From: Marinobacter salexigens
GTDB lineage: Bacteria; Pseudomonadota; Gammaproteobacteria; Pseudomonadales; Oleiphilaceae
Length of the DNA stretch: 64,000 nucleotides
Assembly: GCF_018860765.1 (NCBI RefSeq)
Contig: NZ_JAHKPV010000001.1
Span: 485,594-549,593, forward strand
Direction: 5' to 3'
Position 1 is the first letter of the stretch, and the number at the start of each line of letters is the position of its first letter. The notes beneath the pieces were generated by a model. The model was not told the DNA's origin and made no database searches. It worked only from the letters and a program-made list of their open reading frames with translations. Shown here piece by piece: positions 1 to 9,059 of the stretch. The translations under genes were made by a program, and so were the position numbers.

Positions 1-2535
1 GCGGCCGACCAGCAGTGAAACCAGACGACGATTTACATCATTGTCTTCCGCACAAAGTATACGCCCCGAAAGGCGCGGTGCTGCCGCCATTGGGATACTT
101 CGACGACGCTGGCTTAACTCTGAAGCGTCGCGCAAAAAGTGGACCTGTTCCAGCGGCCCAGTGCGAATAGATAGCTCAAACTCGCTGCCTTCTCCGTATG
201 TGCTGCTAACACGGATACTGCCACCTAGCATTTCGGCCAGCCGGCGGGAAATACTGAGGCCAAGGCCGGTGCCACCATACTGGCGGGAAATTGCTGCACT
301 GCCCTGAGCAAAAGGATCGAACAGACGACCTATCTGCTCCGGCTTCATGCCAATTCCTGTATCCACAACTTTGGCAATCAGAGTTTCGTCTTCGCGATCA
401 CATTGAATGGAAAGGCAAATAGACCCTTTTTCAGTAAATTTGAGGGCGTTTCCACACAAATTGATGATGATCTGACGCAAACGGGTTGGGTCTGTTTGAA
501 TTTGCTCGGGCAAGGGAAACTCAGAAGCAATATTGAAATCCAGTCCTTTTTCTCGGGCTCGCGGTGCAAAAAAGGCACGGATTTCATCCAGAAGCTCGGG
601 GAGGTTTACTGAAACTATATCCACATCCAGCTTGTTCGCATCAATTTTGGAATGGTCGAGAATGTCATTCACCAGTTCCAGCAGATGCCGCCCGCTCCGA
701 ACGACTGTTTCAGCGCTGCTGCGCTTTTCCTGTTCATCAAGATCCGGATCCATCAGCGTTTCGCCGTAGCCGATGATGGCGGCTAAGGGTGTGCGAATCT
801 CATGGCTCATATTGGCGAGAAACTGGCTCTTTGCTTCGGCAGAGTTGCGGGCCAACTCTTTCTCTAACCGCTCCTGTTCTCGCTCGCGCTCAATACGTTG
901 GCGTCGGTGGCTCTCCGTAGAGTCTACACACGTCCCCTCAAGATGCGTGGGTTCACCTTCCGTATCGTAAGCGGTGTGAAGGGAGATAATCGCCCAGCGC
1001 TCGTCCCCCGACCGGGTTAGGTAGCGGGCCTCTACGCCCTTTACTGTGCCCCTAGCTTCCAGCTGCTCAACCACCAATTCCCGCAGCCGGTCATCAGCAA
1101 TGCATGCCTCCAGTACGTCCGGATTGCTTTGCAACAGCTCCCGGCTGTTGCCATAGCCCATTAAACGCGCCATGGCGGGGTTAGCCGTTACAAACTGGCG
1201 CCCAGCCGACATCTGGAATACGCCTTCAATGGCGTTATCAAAGAGTGACTGGTAGCGCTGAAGGTTAGCCAGTGCTCGCCGGCTCCAGTTTAATGCCTGA
1301 CCCTGAACCTGTTTTATGCGGTCTGCCAAAGCGAAAGAGAACAAAATAATCTGCGCAGTAAGCCCGACTTGGGGAGCGTAACCAGTGAACGCATTCAGCG
1401 GCAAGTAGCCCATAACCGTGAGGGCATAGATACTAAAACCAATGAGCGCCAGCGTCCAGGCAAAAAAGTATGAGCGCGCAGCCGGATTGTAATAGCGCCA
1501 AGACAGATAGCTGACCACAATCAAAATAAGGCAAAGCAACATCGAACCAATAACAATCCATTCCATGGCCGTGTGGTAAGGAACGAACACAGACAAAACG
1601 AAGGTAAGAATGACTGAGTACAAGCACATGATTAGAACCCGGTCCAGATCTACTGACCGGGTGCGCGTTTCCAGCAGTGCTCTGGCCATCAGAAGGCCCC
1701 AGAACCATGTCATGATGATCTGAAAGTGCAGATATTCTTTATTGAACAGCGCCGGGCGGCTGTCTAAAAGCTGGATGCCATGGACCTGCTCGGTTGCAAT
1801 AAATACTGCCGCCGAGACCAAGTAAAGCACGTAATAGATATTACTGCGTTCGCGAACCGACACTGCTACAAACAGGTTATACGCCAAAATAGCCAGCAGG
1901 CTTCCGAGCAGCGCACCACGAATGATTTCGTCCACCGACACTTTTTCGATGTAACTATCAGGGCTCCAAAGGCTAATGGGCAAGCGAAAGGTGTTGGTAT
2001 TGATGATGCGCAGGTACACCGAGGTAACGCTATTTGGCTCTAGATCAAGCCGGAATGTTGGATTGGGTACGGCTAGATCACGCTCTGCCCAATTGCCGTG
2101 GTAGCCTGCCTTTCGTTGATCGATCAACTCGCCATCGCGCACCAAGTACAGCACAACTTCGTCCACAAGCGGCAGCGCTAGCTCCAAAATCCACTCTGAA
2201 TCAGTCTCTCCAGCGTCTGCGCGTACATCAAACCGAGTCCAGTAGGCGGACTCTGTGTAGCCAAAGTTCAGCACACCGCTTTCATGTTGGGTAAACCGCT
2301 CAGACTCCGTGGTAAGAATGTCTGACAAAAGATAGAGCTGACCGGCATCCTCCAGATAGGATATGCAGCCGCCAAAATCGCGAACGCTGTCCGTATTGCT
2401 TTTTAGAACAAGCTGGCCATTCACACACTGCTCTTGAGCGTCTGCCATTCCGGGCGCTAGAGTAGCGATCATAACTATCGCGGCAAGCAACCATTGCATG
2501 GCTTTGCCGAACGCCGGGGTACACCGTTGCTGCAA
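1..2535 (-). CDS. 7TMR-DISM hybrid sensor histidine kinase, 3' end outside the window
   Basis: Membrane hybrid histidine kinase that would pass a periplasmic signal through autophosphorylation to its own receiver. In order it has a signal peptide, a 7TMR-DISM extracellular domain (about residues 35-170), seven membrane segments (about 180-400), a PAS domain, HisKA with SHEIRTPL (His578 from the TTG start), HATPase with NLCGNALKF, DTGIGM and GGTGLGLS, and the start of a receiver (ILCAEDNDVNRR) that runs off the left edge. I chose TTG at 2535 because GGAG lies 8 nt upstream; ATG at 2499 has no good ribosome site but would also leave a signal peptide. No partner regulator is visible. The ligand is unknown; DISM domains are thought to bind carbohydrate or related small molecules. 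Domain calls are firm, the start less so. Confidence 0.88.
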   Translation of the reverse strand, partial: MQQRCTPAFGKAMQWLLAAIVMIATLAPGMADAQEQCVNGQLVLKSNTDSVRDFGGCISYLEDAGQLYLLSDILTTESERFTQHESGVLNFGYTESAYWTRFDVRADAGETDSEWILELALPLVDEVVLYLVRDGELIDQRKAGYHGNWAERDLAVPNPTFRLDLEPNSVTSVYLRIINTNTFRLPISLWSPDSYIEKVSVDEIIRGALLGSLLAILAYNLFVAVSVRERSNIYYVLYLVSAAVFIATEQVHGIQLLDSRPALFNKEYLHFQIIMTWFWGLLMARALLETRTRSVDLDRVLIMCLYSVILTFVLSVFVPYHTAMEWIVIGSMLLCLILIVVSYLSWRYYNPAARSYFFAWTLALIGFSIYALTVMGYLPLNAFTGYAPQVGLTAQIILFSFALADRIKQVQGQALNWSRRALANLQRYQSLFDNAIEGVFQMSAGRQFVTANPAMARLMGYGNSRELLQSNPDVLEACIADDRLRELVVEQLEARGTVKGVEARYLTRSGDERWAIISLHTAYDTEGEPTHLEGTCVDSTESHRRQRIEREREQERLEKELARNSAEAKSQFLANMSHEIRTPLAAIIGYGETLMDPDLDEQEKRSSAETVVRSGRHLLELVNDILDHSKIDANKLDVDIVSVNLPELLDEIRAFFAPRAREKGLDFNIASEFPLPEQIQTDPTRLRQIIINLCGNALKFTEKGSICLSIQCDREDETLIAKVVDTGIGMKPEQIGRLFDPFAQGSAAISRQYGGTGLGLSISRRLAEMLGGSIRVSSTYGEGSEFELSIRTGPLEQVHFLRDASELSQRRRSIPMAAAPRLSGRILCAEDNDVNRRLVSLLVGR

Positions 2536-2663
2536 AATGTGATCTCCGCGAGGGCAGGTGCCTGTCTTATAGTTTATTGTCAGCAGTCGGATCGGGGCAT
2601 AGCGCCCCGCGGGTAATTACTTTAGTCGTTTATGGTTGATTTCGCACCTCAGGGCCTTCTGAA

Positions 2664-3737
2664 ATGAGACACTCTTACTTTTTTGCCGCCATCTCACTCA
2701 CACTCCTTAGCGGGTGCGGGATGGAGGATACGGGCCCAAGCGCATTCAACCCTGCCACTAACGTAGATTTGGGCTTTTCAACATTTGACATTGAAAATAC
2801 CGAATCAGCACCCGATAACCTTAAGCACACCCGGTTCTGGGATTTCTATCAAGGTATTCAACCCAGCGGCAGTGACGACAATGCCGATAACCGCGAGACG
2901 GCAAACGAGATTCGCAGCCATGTTGACAGGTTTATTCGAGCAACCCGTGCTGAGGATGGCAATAACTATAGAAAAGTACGGAACCCTCTCGACCTGATCA
3001 ATCAGATCATTGCATCGAACCAAAGCACGAATTTCCGGGAAGGCCGAAAGTACATCAGCCAACGCATTGCTGATGAAGAGGCTGGCACCTACAACACTCG
3101 GGGAAATGGTGCTCTTATTCGGTTTACGGAGCAGGATGCCGCACTGAGAGACCTAGCGTTGAACGAAAAGCTATGGGTTTACCCAACGTTGGACTGGCGA
3201 TATCTACCCGCTAACGCTGAAGGCAATAGTCTGGAAGAAAAGGTGTACCGAACAATTCAGTATGTAAGCCGGAGCGTGGAGCCAGAAGAGGTTGATGCGC
3301 AGCCAGAATTGGTTAGCGTCTTAGCCGGGAGCCGTTTTGATGCCAACAGCTTTGTCACCAGCGGCTACAACAAACCCGAATTTGCTACCGCAGACTATGC
3401 CAGCCGTAATTTCGGTAGCATCGAACTGAGGCAAGAATTCATTCGGAATAAAACCGACACGCTTTTTATCAAAAGTGCTGACAATCGGGTCTTGGATTTG
3501 AATCGTTATGACAGCGTAAACCTGAATGACTTGAGCCCTGACTGCCTAAGAGTTGACCTGAACTATGTGACGTCAACCGTGAGGATTTTTACGTCCAACG
3601 GCGAGCCAGCAGCACTTGAAACTCCGACCGCTGACAGCCCTAACAAAACTAGCCCAAACCCAGCCTATTGCGACAATCTGCCAGATAGCGAAGCTATCGT
3701 AAGCTGGGCTGCAACGGGGTCTACAGAGCGTCAGTAA
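2664..3737 (+). CDS. predicted lipoprotein of unknown function
   Basis: 357-residue protein with a type II signal peptide ending in the lipobox LLSGC at about residue 18. Glycine follows the cysteine, so outer-membrane sorting is expected. The rest is hydrophilic, rich in Asn, Asp and Arg, and has no membrane segment or motif that I recognise. It is transcribed away from the sensor kinase, with 128 bp between the two starts, so shared control is possible but unproven. Its last 7 bases overlap the convergent gene at 3731. I do not assign a function. Confidence 0.75.
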   Translation: MRHSYFFAAISLTLLSGCGMEDTGPSAFNPATNVDLGFSTFDIENTESAPDNLKHTRFWDFYQGIQPSGSDDNADNRETANEIRSHVDRFIRATRAEDGNNYRKVRNPLDLINQIIASNQSTNFREGRKYISQRIADEEAGTYNTRGNGALIRFTEQDAALRDLALNEKLWVYPTLDWRYLPANAEGNSLEEKVYRTIQYVSRSVEPEEVDAQPELVSVLAGSRFDANSFVTSGYNKPEFATADYASRNFGSIELRQEFIRNKTDTLFIKSADNRVLDLNRYDSVNLNDLSPDCLRVDLNYVTSTVRIFTSNGEPAALETPTADSPNKTSPNPAYCDNLPDSEAIVSWAATGSTERQ

Positions 3738-3988
3738 TGGCGCCACTCATCCAGTTCCCAGTTCTGCAAAAAGCCTTTTTTGCGGTCAATCATGCGCTCG
3801 TAGGCTGTAATCATAACGGCTACATGGGGTGCTTTGGCGAAGCGTAAAGCCTCAATCCGACGCTCTAATCGCTCGACTTCGGTGCTCACTCTCTGATGCA
3901 CGTGACTTCGCACACTGTCGTGATGATCCAAACGAACCTGTCTGGTTGCCGGAGGCTGTTCATTGCGGAGCTTTTCTAAGTTATCCAT
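3731..3988 (-). CDS. small hypothetical protein
   Basis: About 85 residues, highly charged and probably helical, with a Glu/Arg-rich stretch (STEVERLERRIEALRF) that could form a coiled coil and a C-terminus ending in WRHY. I prefer ATG at 3988, which has a GGACGAG purine run upstream. An in-frame start at 4147 would add 53 residues of unremarkable sequence and use up most of the upstream intergenic space. It overlaps the 3' end of the lipoprotein gene by 7 bp in convergent orientation. No family recognised. Confidence 0.55.
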   Translation of the reverse strand: MDNLEKLRNEQPPATRQVRLDHHDSVRSHVHQRVSTEVERLERRIEALRFAKAPHVAVMITAYERMIDRKKGFLQNWELDEWRHY

Positions 3989-4191
3989 TGCGTATCTCGT
4001 CCATTGAGTTGCAGATTTTCCTTGATCAGAATGTAGTTTGCACAACTGTCTGACAAAGTGCAACAAAATGAACAGAGCTTCACTCTTATCACCGCTATCT
4101 GCTTCTACGCGCAACGGCCCCACATCCGAGAATCCTGACGAGTCCACTGCTATAGTTCCCGTTACTGTTTTTATAGCGATCAGGACTGTTT

Positions 4192-4536
4192 ATGAGCCAG
4201 ACATCCGTTGCGAATACCCTAAGAGAATACCTTTCTCTGCTCGAATTACTAGACGACGCCTACTGGGAAGCCTCCAGCATTGCCCATAAAGATATGCTGT
4301 ACGACATTATTAGCATCTTTAGTCAGGAGGTCTCTGAGATAAACAAGCTCAGCATTCAGGACCACCATTATCCTTATGAAGTGATCACTGAAGGCATTCG
4401 GCGGGTTGTGCCCAAACTGGAAAAGTTGGATGAAAGCCGCGAGGAAGTCATTCAGCGCACGCAGACACTGACTGACTTTCGCGACATTCTTTCATCTGTG
4501 CTCGGTATTCTTGAGGATCAGCTCAGAACCCTGTGA
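4192..4536 (+). CDS. hypothetical helical protein
   Basis: 114 residues with no signal peptide or membrane segment, predicted almost wholly helical, with leucine and acidic heptads (for example LREYLSLLELLDDAYWEA). Its start is divergent from the small gene at 3988, with about 200 bp between them. It stops 8 bp before the end of the convergent serine hydrolase gene, so there is no room for a terminator between the two. Function unknown. Confidence 0.6.
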   Translation: MSQTSVANTLREYLSLLELLDDAYWEASSIAHKDMLYDIISIFSQEVSEINKLSIQDHHYPYEVITEGIRRVVPKLEKLDESREEVIQRTQTLTDFRDILSSVLGILEDQLRTL

Positions 4537-4544
4537 GGAGCACC

Positions 4545-5831
4545 TCAAAAGGCGACCACCGGGCGCTCGCTTTCCGGGCGCAGGGGGAATTGGCGGGCGA
4601 TGGTGTATACAAACTTGCCCAGCGCAGGAATGTGGTGGCCCACAATCGGGATGCCGGTATTGATAAGGCTTACCGAGATGTCTCGCGCTGCATCGGCCCA
4701 GCACAGCTTGTTGATCAGCCCCACATGGCCAAAAGCGTACCGGCTTCTTTGTCCCCACAAGCCAACCGGGTTACCGCCCAGCATCATGCCGGCACTGAAA
4801 CGCATAGGTATCATCATGGTGCGATCAATCTGTAAGGAGCCGAACTGCTGAATGGCCCGGCGAACGGTAATCTCATTGCAGATGCGCTTGCCGTTCCAGA
4901 TACCGCCATTAAGCATCATCTGGAAGAATCGGCCCATCTCTTCAGCGGTGCCGCACAGATTACCGGCGGGGATCACCGCTTCCTGAAACAGGGGGTTATT
5001 GGTTACCTGCTCCACGGTTGATATGTCGCCGCCAAGTGCGCGGTTTACAATCCACGACACCGGGAAACGCGGCGTTGGCCCGGTCGCGTAATTTGTGGCC
5101 AACTCATGCAGACTCTCCGCCTCGATCCCGTAGGTAAACCACTTCATGCCCATGGGTTGGCGGATATGCTTGTCGAGGTAATTTTCGATGGTGTCGCCGG
5201 TGACTTTTTCAAGCACCCGCTGCAGAACATAGCCGCCAGTTATCGCATGGTAGGCCACCTTGGCACCGTCTACCGCCACGGCTCTGGACTCACACAGCAG
5301 GCGCCAGATTTCCTCTTGATCCCACAACACCTCGATGGGTGTGTCTTTCGGAATGGAAGGAATGCCGCCCCTGTGGGACAGGATCTGATGCACGGTGATG
5401 GTACGTTTGCCGTTTTGTGCAAACTCCGGGCAATAATAGGACACAGGGTCCATCAAATTCACCAGCCCTTGCTCAACCAGCATATGCATCAGCAAAGCGG
5501 TAACCGCTTTGGACGCAGAGAAGTAACAAACCGGGGTGTCGGTGGTCATGGCTACTCTTGGAGTGCCGACTGGCTCGTGGGGGCCATTTCCACTGGCATG
5601 GCCAATAGCCCGGTGCAGTATTTGTTCACCCCTGTGGCGCACGGATATCTGGATGCCCGGGTGGACACCGGTGCGATATAAGGCTTCGACGCTTTTCCAG
5701 ATGGTATCTACTGTGCGGGCGTCTAAGCCCACGGCTTCCGGGTTTTCACCCGCGATGTCGCGCTGGGTTACAGTGGATAAATCCTTGGGAACCTTGCAAC
5801 TGTGCAGTGCACGACGAGCTATTGGATTCAT
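4545..5831 (-). CDS. serine hydrolase, class C beta-lactamase / esterase-like family
   Basis: 428-residue cytoplasmic protein of the beta-lactamase-related family (EstB/LACTB-like), which includes esterases, transesterases and D-aminopeptidases. The nucleophile motif SxxK is Ser105-Ala-Ser-Lys108. The second motif is Tyr194-His-Ala, where classical enzymes have YxN or YAS. The third is HVG near the C-terminus, in place of KTG. No signal peptide is seen, so a role as a secreted resistance enzyme is unlikely; a lipid or ester substrate fits better. Substrate cannot be predicted. It stands alone, divergent from ybaK. Confidence 0.85.
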   Translation of the reverse strand: MNPIARRALHSCKVPKDLSTVTQRDIAGENPEAVGLDARTVDTIWKSVEALYRTGVHPGIQISVRHRGEQILHRAIGHASGNGPHEPVGTPRVAMTTDTPVCYFSASKAVTALLMHMLVEQGLVNLMDPVSYYCPEFAQNGKRTITVHQILSHRGGIPSIPKDTPIEVLWDQEEIWRLLCESRAVAVDGAKVAYHAITGGYVLQRVLEKVTGDTIENYLDKHIRQPMGMKWFTYGIEAESLHELATNYATGPTPRFPVSWIVNRALGGDISTVEQVTNNPLFQEAVIPAGNLCGTAEEMGRFFQMMLNGGIWNGKRICNEITVRRAIQQFGSLQIDRTMMIPMRFSAGMMLGGNPVGLWGQRSRYAFGHVGLINKLCWADAARDISVSLINTGIPIVGHHIPALGKFVYTIARQFPLRPESERPVVAF

Positions 5832-5943
5832 CAGGTACGCCTTGATATTGGTGACAGTTTTTATTCATTCTTAGGGCTGTTCAAATCTGAAGTTATCATA
5901 GACTGTTGAGCATTAGAAAAACCAACGATTTCAGGAGCAAACT

Positions 5944-6414
5944 ATGACGCCCGGTATCGATGCGGCGAGTAAAGCTGGCGTTTTCCACACTATTCATGAA
6001 TATGAGCACGACCCCGCCAGCACTGGCTATGGCAACGAGGCCGCCGAAAAAATGGGGGTTGATCCGGCACGGGTTTTCAAAACGCTAGTGGTCGCTGTGG
6101 ATAGCAAAACCTTGGCTGTGGGCGTGGTTCCGGTTACAAGCATGCTAAGCATGAAGCTGATTGCGAAGGCCGCGGGCGGCAAAAAAGCGGTCATGGCCGA
6201 CCCACAAGAAGTCCAGCGCCGCACCGGCTATGTATTGGGAGGTGTTAGCCCATTAGGCCAAAAGAACCGTTTAAAGACCTTCATTGATGCCTCCGCTGAA
6301 GGCTTTGAAACCATCTATGTGAGCGCTGGCCGACGCGGGTTGGAGATAGAGCTCTCGCCTGACGATTTGGCCAGACTGACCAACGGAAAGCTGATACCAC
6401 TGCAGCAATCATAA
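5944..6414 (+). CDS. ybaK: Cys-tRNA(Pro)/Cys-tRNA(Cys) deacylase YbaK
   Basis: 156 residues, the usual length for this family. YbaK clears cysteine mischarged on tRNA(Pro) in trans to prolyl-tRNA synthetase. The YbaK/aaRS-associated fold spans almost the whole chain. The family's key lysine is Lys46 (VFKTLVV), followed by the conserved core VGVVPV and the glycine-rich GYVLGGVSPLG. It is a single gene, with a GGAG-like site (caggagcaaact) just before the ATG and an intrinsic terminator immediately after the stop. Confidence 0.93.
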   Translation: MTPGIDAASKAGVFHTIHEYEHDPASTGYGNEAAEKMGVDPARVFKTLVVAVDSKTLAVGVVPVTSMLSMKLIAKAAGGKKAVMADPQEVQRRTGYVLGGVSPLGQKNRLKTFIDASAEGFETIYVSAGRRGLEIELSPDDLARLTNGKLIPLQQS

Positions 6415-6416
6415 AA

Positions 6417-6454
6417 AAACCCGGAGAGCCAAGTGAGGGCTTTCCGGGTTTTTA
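6417..6454. terminator. bidirectional intrinsic terminator
   Basis: A 14-bp stem (AACCCGGAGAGCC pairing with GGGCTTTCCGGGTT, one wobble) around a 6-nt loop, with A-runs on the left and T-runs on the right. It can therefore stop transcripts from both ybaK (+) and icd (-), which converge here. Confidence 0.85.
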
Positions 6455-6493
6455 TCTCGGGCGCTCAGGCGTAATGCCCGACGCCTTCTGGGA

Positions 6494-8737
6494 TCACTTC
6501 ACCGATGCGCGGGCATCCTTCAGAATCCGGTTGAAGGTTTCACTCGGCTGCATTACGGCCTGCACCTTTTCTGCAGGTGGGTGGTAATAACCACCGATAT
6601 CCGCAGGCTGACCCTGAATAACGCTCATTTCTTCCAGAATCTTGTCCTTGTTTTCTTCCAGCTGCTTCGACATTTTGGTAAAGAACTCTTTCAGCTCCTT
6701 GTCGCTGTCCTGATTAGCCAGTTCTTCTGACCAGTAACGCGCCAAGTGGAAATGGCTGCCACGGTTGTCCAGCTCACCGGTTACCCGTGACGGCGACTGG
6801 TTGTTTTCCAGCAGGCGCTCAGTAGCCTTGTCCAACGTCTGGCCCAGCAGGCGCGCACGGTTGTTATCGTGCTTCTCACCCAACTCATCCAGTGATACGG
6901 CAATGGCCAGAAACTCACCCAGAGAATCCCAGCGTAGGTGATCTTCCTGCAACAACTGCTGCACGTGTTTGGGTGCAGAACCGCCAGCGCCGGTTTCGTA
7001 GAGGCCACCACCATTCAGCAGAGGCACAATAGACAACATCTTGGCGCTGGTACCCAACTCCAGAATCGGGAACAGGTCGGTGAGGTAGTCACGCAGTACG
7101 TTGCCGGTTACAGAAATCGTATCGAGGCCGCGAATCAGGCGCTCCATAGTCCAGCGAATGGCCCGCACAGGAGACTCGATACGGATATGCAGGCCTTCGG
7201 TGTCGTGATCTTTCAGGTAAGTATTTACCTTCTTGATCAGCTCGGCGTCGTGCGGGCGTTCATCATCGAGCCAGAACACGGCTGGCATGCCGGTGGCGCG
7301 GGCACGGCTAACGGCCAGCTTGACCCAGTCGCGGATTGGCAGGTCTTTGGTTTGGCAAGCACGCCAAATATCACCCTCTTCCACGTTGTGTTCGGTCAGC
7401 ACTGTGCCGTCTTCGGCCACCACTCGCACAATACCGTCTTCCTTGATCTCAAAGGTCTTGTCGTGGGAGCCGTATTCTTCTGCCTTCTGCGCCATCAGGC
7501 CCACGTTCGGCACTGTGCCCATGGTGGTGGGATCAAAAGCTCCGTGGGTTTTGCAGAAGTTGATCATTTCCTGATAAATCGTGGCGTAGGTGGACTCAGG
7601 CATAACCGCCTTGGTGTCCTTGAGCTTGCCATCGCGAGCCCACATCTTGCCGGAGTTACGAATCATCGCGGGCATGGAGGCATCAACAATCACGTCGCTG
7701 GGTACGTGCAGGTTGGTGACACCTTTCACGGAATCGACCATGGCGATTTCCGGGCGGTGCTCGTAAGTCTTGTGTAGGGTTTCCTGAATTTCTTCCTGCT
7801 TCGACTCGGGCAACTGCTTGATTTTCTCCAGTACTGAGGACAGGCCGTTATTCGGATTTACACCGATTTCGTCAAACAGTTCGCCGTACTGGTCGAAAAG
7901 CTCTTTGTAGTAAATCTTCACCGCATGACCAAATACGATCGGGTGGGAGATTTTCATCATGGTAGCTTTTACGTGCAGGGAGAACATCACGCCGGTTTTT
8001 TCGCAATCAGCAATGGCTTCTTCGAAGAACTGGCACAGTGCTTTCTTGCTCATGAACATGCCGTCGAGCACTTCGCCATCCAACAAAGGAAGGTCAGACT
8101 TGAGAACCGTCTGCTCGCCTTTTTTGCTCTCGAACACGATGCGGGCGTTGGTGGCCTTGTCGAGGGTGATGGACTGCTCGTTGGAGTAGAAGTCGCCCCC
8201 GTGCATGTGCGCCACGTGAGTACGTGAAGCCGGGCTCCACTCACCCATGGTGTGGGGGTATTTACGGGCAAACGCTTTCACGGCAGTGGGTGCGCGACGA
8301 TCGGAGTTGCCTTCTCGCAGAACCGGATTCACGGCACTGCCAAGCACTTTGGCGTAGCGGGCTGTGATCTCTTTTTCTTCGTCGGTTTGCGGATTTTCCT
8401 TGTACTCGGGAACTTTGTAACCCTGATCGTTCAGCTCTGTAATCGCTGCGCGCAACTGCGGTATGGAGGCAGAGATGTTTGGCAGCTTGATGATATTGGC
8501 ATCAGGGTCTTTGGTGTATTCGCCCAACTCTGACAGGGCGTCGGGTACGCGCTGGTTTTCCTCAAGGTGATCCGGAAAGGTAGCCAGTATGCGCGCCGCA
8601 AGGGAGATGTCGCTGGTTTCAAATTCAATACCAGCTGGCTTGGCGTAGGTTTCCAGTATGGGTAAAAGTGACCGGGTAGCGAGGGCTGGTGCTTCGTCGG
8701 TCAGTGTGTAGACAATCTTTGCTTTGGATGATGTCAT
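6494..8737 (-). CDS. icd: isocitrate dehydrogenase, NADP-dependent, monomeric type
   Basis: TCA-cycle enzyme that converts isocitrate and NADP+ to 2-oxoglutarate, CO2 and NADPH. At 747 residues it matches the monomeric class (about 740), which is unrelated in length to the dimeric E. coli enzyme. The N-terminus [20 protein letters not shown] and the segments GDFYSNEQS and [21 protein letters not shown]-type core are typical of this family. I placed the start at ATG 8737, which has GAGG 6 nt upstream; an in-frame extension to 8815 is disfavoured. It is a single gene with a 322-bp upstream region that carries an inverted repeat. Confidence 0.96.
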   Translation of the reverse strand: MTSSKAKIVYTLTDEAPALATRSLLPILETYAKPAGIEFETSDISLAARILATFPDHLEENQRVPDALSELGEYTKDPDANIIKLPNISASIPQLRAAITELNDQGYKVPEYKENPQTDEEKEITARYAKVLGSAVNPVLREGNSDRRAPTAVKAFARKYPHTMGEWSPASRTHVAHMHGGDFYSNEQSITLDKATNARIVFESKKGEQTVLKSDLPLLDGEVLDGMFMSKKALCQFFEEAIADCEKTGVMFSLHVKATMMKISHPIVFGHAVKIYYKELFDQYGELFDEIGVNPNNGLSSVLEKIKQLPESKQEEIQETLHKTYEHRPEIAMVDSVKGVTNLHVPSDVIVDASMPAMIRNSGKMWARDGKLKDTKAVMPESTYATIYQEMINFCKTHGAFDPTTMGTVPNVGLMAQKAEEYGSHDKTFEIKEDGIVRVVAEDGTVLTEHNVEEGDIWRACQTKDLPIRDWVKLAVSRARATGMPAVFWLDDERPHDAELIKKVNTYLKDHDTEGLHIRIESPVRAIRWTMERLIRGLDTISVTGNVLRDYLTDLFPILELGTSAKMLSIVPLLNGGGLYETGAGGSAPKHVQQLLQEDHLRWDSLGEFLAIAVSLDELGEKHDNNRARLLGQTLDKATERLLENNQSPSRVTGELDNRGSHFHLARYWSEELANQDSDKELKEFFTKMSKQLEENKDKILEEMSVIQGQPADIGGYYHPPAEKVQAVMQPSETFNRILKDARASVK

Positions 8738-8801
8738 TTTCGTCCTCAGGCTAATAGGTGGGTTCAGGACGGTCATGGCTGGATCTTCCGTCTTGTGAAC
8801 G

Positions 8802-8846
8802 GTAGGTCTATGCAATGACTGATTTTTAAACTTTTGATAGACCTAC
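8802..8846. repeat. inverted repeat upstream of icd
   Basis: Perfect 10-bp arms, GTAGGTCTAT (8802-8811) and ATAGACCTAC (8837-8846), are separated by 25 AT-rich bases. The repeat lies 65-109 bp before the icd start. A possible -10 (TATACT, minus strand, 8890-8885) lies upstream, which would put the repeat in the mRNA leader, where it could form a hairpin. It could equally be a DNA operator with half-sites 35 bp apart. No regulator is recognised from the sequence. Confidence 0.6.
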
Positions 8847-9016
8847 TAAGATAGCATTTTTTTGTAATCTCTGGTTACGATCTTAGTATAAGAACGGACT
8901 AAAAACCCTTGATCATCGGTAACTGGGCGACCAAAAGGTGGAATTTTACGAAACTTTCTAACATTTGGCCGATTAACTCGGGAGTAGCGCGCTGGGGTTA
9001 ACGTCTCCCAAAACAC

Positions 9017-9050
9017 GCTCCTTGCGGCACATCCATGTGGCGCAAGGAGC
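9017..9050 (-). terminator. terminator hairpin after aacS
   Basis: An almost perfect palindrome: 10 bp (GCTCCTTGCG/CGCAAGGAGC), one G:G mismatch, then CACAT/ATGTG around a 2-nt tip. On the minus strand it begins 10 bp after the aacS stop and is followed by GTGTTTTGGG, a short U-run. It probably ends the 3HB operon. Confidence 0.7.
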
Positions 9051-9059
9051 CCCGCCCTC

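Noticed and set aside
6938-7777. 279-codon open frame on the + strand
   Set aside because: Lies wholly opposite icd, a long conserved gene; GC-rich coding often leaves open antisense frames. No ribosome site and no recognisable protein.
8738-8815. 26-codon N-terminal extension of icd
   Set aside because: ATG 8737 has a good ribosome site and gives the usual family start. The extension overlaps part of the inverted repeat region.
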